A stretch of 8,363 bases of DNA from positions 1-8,363 of the forward strand of contig JAKITM010000101.1 of assembly GCA_021648045.1 (NCBI GenBank), written 5' to 3'. The notes below the pieces were generated by a model. That model was not told the origin of the DNA and did no database searches. It worked only from the letters and a program-made list of their open reading frames with translations. The translations under genes and the position numbers were made by a program. Origin of the DNA: Lysobacterales bacterium. Lineage in GTDB: Bacteria; Pseudomonadota; Gammaproteobacteria; Xanthomonadales; SZUA-36. Every line of letters begins with the position of its first letter. Positions within the stretch are counted from its first letter, which is position 1. This document shows positions 6,601 to 8,363 of the stretch, piece by piece.

Positions 6601-6678
6601 ATCCGTAGGTTCATTGCGGCACATAGCACACGCTTTTGGTCATTATTATGCGCTCTGCACCCGTATGAGTCTACGGAT
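6601..6678. repeat. 78-bp element bounded by imperfect 14-bp inverted repeats
   Basis: ATCCGTAGGTTCAT (6601-6614) pairs with ATGAGTCTACGGAT (6665-6678), 12 of 14 bases complementary, around a 50-base centre. A second small stem, AACCTA (6594-6599) with TAGGTT (6606-6611), overlaps the left arm and would compete with it. It could be a small mobile element of MITE type, a structured RNA, or a post-operon hairpin. There is no T-tract for a standard terminator, and I see no target-site duplication. Confidence 0.4.
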
Positions 6679-6703
6679 CCAAGTGGGATTAACTAGGTAG
6701 TGA

Positions 6704-6732
6704 TTGGAAGCCTATAGATAAAATGCTAGTAT
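6704..6732 (+). promoter_or_regulatory. Predicted sigma70 promoter for the 6789 gene
   Basis: A -35 box TTGGAA (6704-6709) and a -10 box TAGTAT (6727-6732) are separated by 17 bases, the optimal spacing. Transcription would start near 6739, about 50 bases ahead of the start codon at 6789. This suggests the last gene is transcribed separately from the Roadblock-PAS-PBP genes, consistent with the 205-base gap. Confidence 0.45.
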
Positions 6733-6788
6733 GGTTCATGTTGCTAGAAATTTAACACTCAATCGAAAAACTAAAAAAGACTAAAACA

Positions 6789-7964
6789 GTGAATGCATCC
6801 TCTAAATTACAAGTTGGCTTAAAAGACTTAGACAACATCACAAAGAGCTCATTGAATTATTTCTTTAGCTCCGGTTTATGCCCTAATGCCAGATTATGCA
6901 AGACCAACAAGGAGGCCGAGCTACTGATATTAGACCATAGTCCTAACATCACTAAAAATTTCCTTGAAAGTTTAGAAAGTGACAATAAATATGCCATCAT
7001 ACTGCATGCGCCGACAGAAGAATTTACTGACGGCACAGGCGAAAACCGTCTTTTTGGCCTGGCAAAACCGATACAACAGAATGACTTAAAAAAGGTTATT
7101 GATAAGATATTCAAACTCGTCAAGCCAGTTGAGAAAAGCCTAGCAACTGTAACAACACTAAGAATCAAACAAGGTTCTACCAACCAGAGCCTTAATGTAA
7201 CCCCTAACAGTTACGGTAATTCCAACTCAGCGTTAAGCCCTAACAACAGCAATAATCAGGCAAGCGCTGATCTCGAGTCACGCCACCGGTTTAAACTGCG
7301 TAAGTACATAGGTTCTAACGAAGATGTAGACTTAAACGACCCCACTAACTTAAAACAAATATATATTACGCCAGAGAAATACCTATACCATTATCTATCC
7401 AAAGCTATAAAAGTGGCAAAGCTCAGCAAATCAGATGTGGTCATCACAACCGTAGCCGGCAGAGTTTTATATGAGCTCAGCAGTCAGAGCTTTTATTGTT
7501 TTGATTGGAGTAAGCTGAAGCATGCTCAAGCTAACCCAGTATTTAATGATACCAAGCTAGCGCAGGTTGCCCCTAACTCCGACTTAGTCAAAACTGCTGC
7601 CCTAAATGCCACAGAAATAGTCTGGGAAGCTGCGCTACTGGCTAGCAAAGGCCGCTTGCCTGTGGGCGCAAGCCTAAATAATGAGATAGAAATAATCTAT
7701 TGGCCGGATTTATCAAAACTAACTGTGTTTGAGCATGTAGACCAAATAATCGCTACTTGGGCGCTAAACCCAATATCGATAAGCGCTACCACCACACAGC
7801 TGAAAATACCACAAAGGTATGTGTTTGCATTATTTTGTGCCATGCACGCAATAAGCAGTGTTAGCGTTGAATCAGGCGAAAGTGTTGTTGAAGACTCACC
7901 TAAGCCAAGCAAGAAGAGTGTGTTTTCTAAATTATTTGGTAAAATTGTACCCCCCCATAACTAG
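6789..7964 (+). CDS. Hypothetical protein: pseudo-receiver-like N-terminus, Asn/Ser linker, uncharacterised C-terminal domain
   Basis: The 391-residue protein has no signal peptide or membrane span. Residues ~41-112 look like a degenerate response-regulator receiver: AELLILDHS (43-51) with an Asp on the first strand, a strand YAIILHAP, and LAKPIQQNDLKKVIDKIFKL containing the Lys-Pro pair typical after receiver strand 5. The acidic and phospho-acceptor pattern is incomplete, so it may not be phosphorylated. Residues ~128-160 are a low-complexity Asn/Ser/Gln linker. Residues ~190-360 form a second domain with TVAGRVLYEL, VWEAALLASKGRLPVGAS and a helical, winged-helix-like segment TQLKIPQRYVFALFCAMHAIS. 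The end, KKSVFSKLFGKI (375-386), is basic and amphipathic. It begins with GTG at 6789 and only a weak ribosome-binding site; no in-frame ATG is close. I recall similar C-terminal domains in uncharacterised proteobacterial proteins but cannot name the family. Confidence 0.82.
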   Translation: MNASSKLQVGLKDLDNITKSSLNYFFSSGLCPNARLCKTNKEAELLILDHSPNITKNFLESLESDNKYAIILHAPTEEFTDGTGENRLFGLAKPIQQNDLKKVIDKIFKLVKPVEKSLATVTTLRIKQGSTNQSLNVTPNSYGNSNSALSPNNSNNQASADLESRHRFKLRKYIGSNEDVDLNDPTNLKQIYITPEKYLYHYLSKAIKVAKLSKSDVVITTVAGRVLYELSSQSFYCFDWSKLKHAQANPVFNDTKLAQVAPNSDLVKTAALNATEIVWEAALLASKGRLPVGASLNNEIEIIYWPDLSKLTVFEHVDQIIATWALNPISISATTTQLKIPQRYVFALFCAMHAISSVSVESGESVVEDSPKPSKKSVFSKLFGKIVPPHN

Positions 7965-8236
7965 AAAAACCAGCTGCACTAAAAGTAGCTCATGGGTTCT
8001 ATAGAGACTATATTAATTACGAGCTATAGTTGTATTTTGGTGTAGGGTTGATCTGTGGTTCCTGGCTTTTCAGTTGCTCCAAAATTTCACCCGGCTTGCC
8101 CCAGGCTACCGGTAGCGACCCACTACCGCCAGGCGCCCCGTGTCAGTACAGCTCATCCGACTGGTTGCCCGGCATAAAGATAAAACCAACGATCAGCTCT
8201 TAGCTTAAACTAGACACCTGCGGTTATACAATGCCC
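7965..8236. other. Intergenic region with palindromes and a GC-rich patch
   Basis: No intact gene is seen. TAGCTC (7986-7991) and GAGCTA (8021-8026) form an inverted repeat. A GC-rich patch (about 8090-8175) holds the perfect palindrome GCTACCGGTAGC (8105-8116) and a possible hairpin of CGGTAG (8110-8115) with CTACCG (8123-8128). This patch coincides with a broken minus-strand reading frame listed separately. No clear terminator with a T-tract follows the gene ending at 7964. Confidence 0.45.
8017..8199 (-). pseudogene. Broken gene fragment with internal TGA (minus strand)
   Basis: On the minus strand a frame opens after TAA (complement of 8200-8202) and runs ELIVGFIFMPGNQSDELY. It then meets TGA (complement of 8143-8145) and continues HGAPGGSGSLPVAWGKPGE, then ILEQLKSQEPQINPTPKYN and YSS, to TAA (complement of 8017-8019). 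The composition on both sides of the TGA looks like one protein C-terminus, and the patch is more GC-rich than its surroundings. An ATG (complement of 8173-8175) has no evident Shine-Dalgarno. I read it as the degraded 3' end of a transferred or duplicated gene. The family is not recognised. Confidence 0.5.
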
Positions 8237-8306
8237 ATCAAACATCAAACATCAAACATCAAACATCAAACATCAAACATCAAACATCAAACATCAAACA
8301 TCAACC
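8237..8306. repeat. Heptanucleotide tandem repeat (ATCAAAC)n
   Basis: Nine uninterrupted perfect copies of ATCAAAC occupy 8237-8299, followed by a variant ATCAACC (8300-8306). The final pair ATCAAAC-ATCAACC recurs at 8328-8341 after a 21-base A-rich spacer, suggesting duplication of the array end. It is in no visible gene. Such arrays change copy number by slipped-strand mispairing. Confidence 0.95.
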
Positions 8307-8363
8307 ATAAAAAAACAAAGAGCAAAGATCAAACATCAACCAAAGTCCAATATATTGTCCCCG

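Noticed and set aside
6594..6611. Terminator after the PBP-like gene (AACCTA/TAGGTT)
   Set aside because: The stem is only 6 bp and AT-rich, and no T-tract follows.
8143..8145. Selenocysteine codon in the minus-strand fragment
   Set aside because: There is no intact gene, no ribosome-binding site and no evident selenocysteine insertion hairpin; a degraded gene is simpler.
8237..8306. CRISPR array
   Set aside because: The unit is 7 bases with no spacers, so it is a simple tandem repeat.

Overview
The window looks like a gammaproteobacterial chromosome of moderate GC. The 5' part encodes the end of IF2, RbfA and TruB, all of gammaproteobacterial type. An OmpW-family porin gene and an Aer-like PAS protein fit a free-living, probably aquatic, gammaproteobacterium. 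I cannot name the genus.

Layout. Positions 1-2652 (+) hold housekeeping genes: infB (5' end outside the window), rbfA and truB. They are tightly packed (11-bp gap, then a TAATG overlap). The usual next genes, rpsO and pnp, are absent. Instead a strong hairpin, usable from both sides, separates truB from a convergent ompW-like gene (2705-3295, -). Positions 3296-4032 hold no convincing intact gene, only a short possible relic ORF. Positions 4033-7964 (+) hold an unusual accessory cluster: a protein ending in a divergent Roadblock/LC7-like domain; a classic small Roadblock/LC7 protein; a stand-alone Aer-type PAS protein; a PhnD-like periplasmic-binding-protein fold with no signal peptide; and a 391-residue protein with a degenerate receiver-like N-terminus and an uncharacterised C-terminal domain. 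Positions 7965-8363 hold a broken reading frame on the minus strand and a heptanucleotide tandem repeat.

How the genes may work together. Roadblock, PAS and the PBP-like gene (5001-6583) are the core of an apparent operon. They are linked by an 18-bp gap and an ATGA overlap, each has its own Shine-Dalgarno, and an extended -10 element and a perfect inverted repeat precede the first gene. All five accessory proteins look cytoplasmic. Roadblock proteins usually regulate or scaffold small Ras-like GTPases (MglA/MglB type), Aer-type PAS domains sense redox through FAD, and PBP folds bind small ligands. I infer a cytosolic redox and ligand sensing module built on Roadblock scaffolds. Its GTPase or other output is not in the window. 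This assignment rests on reading motifs by eye and has not been tested by any search.
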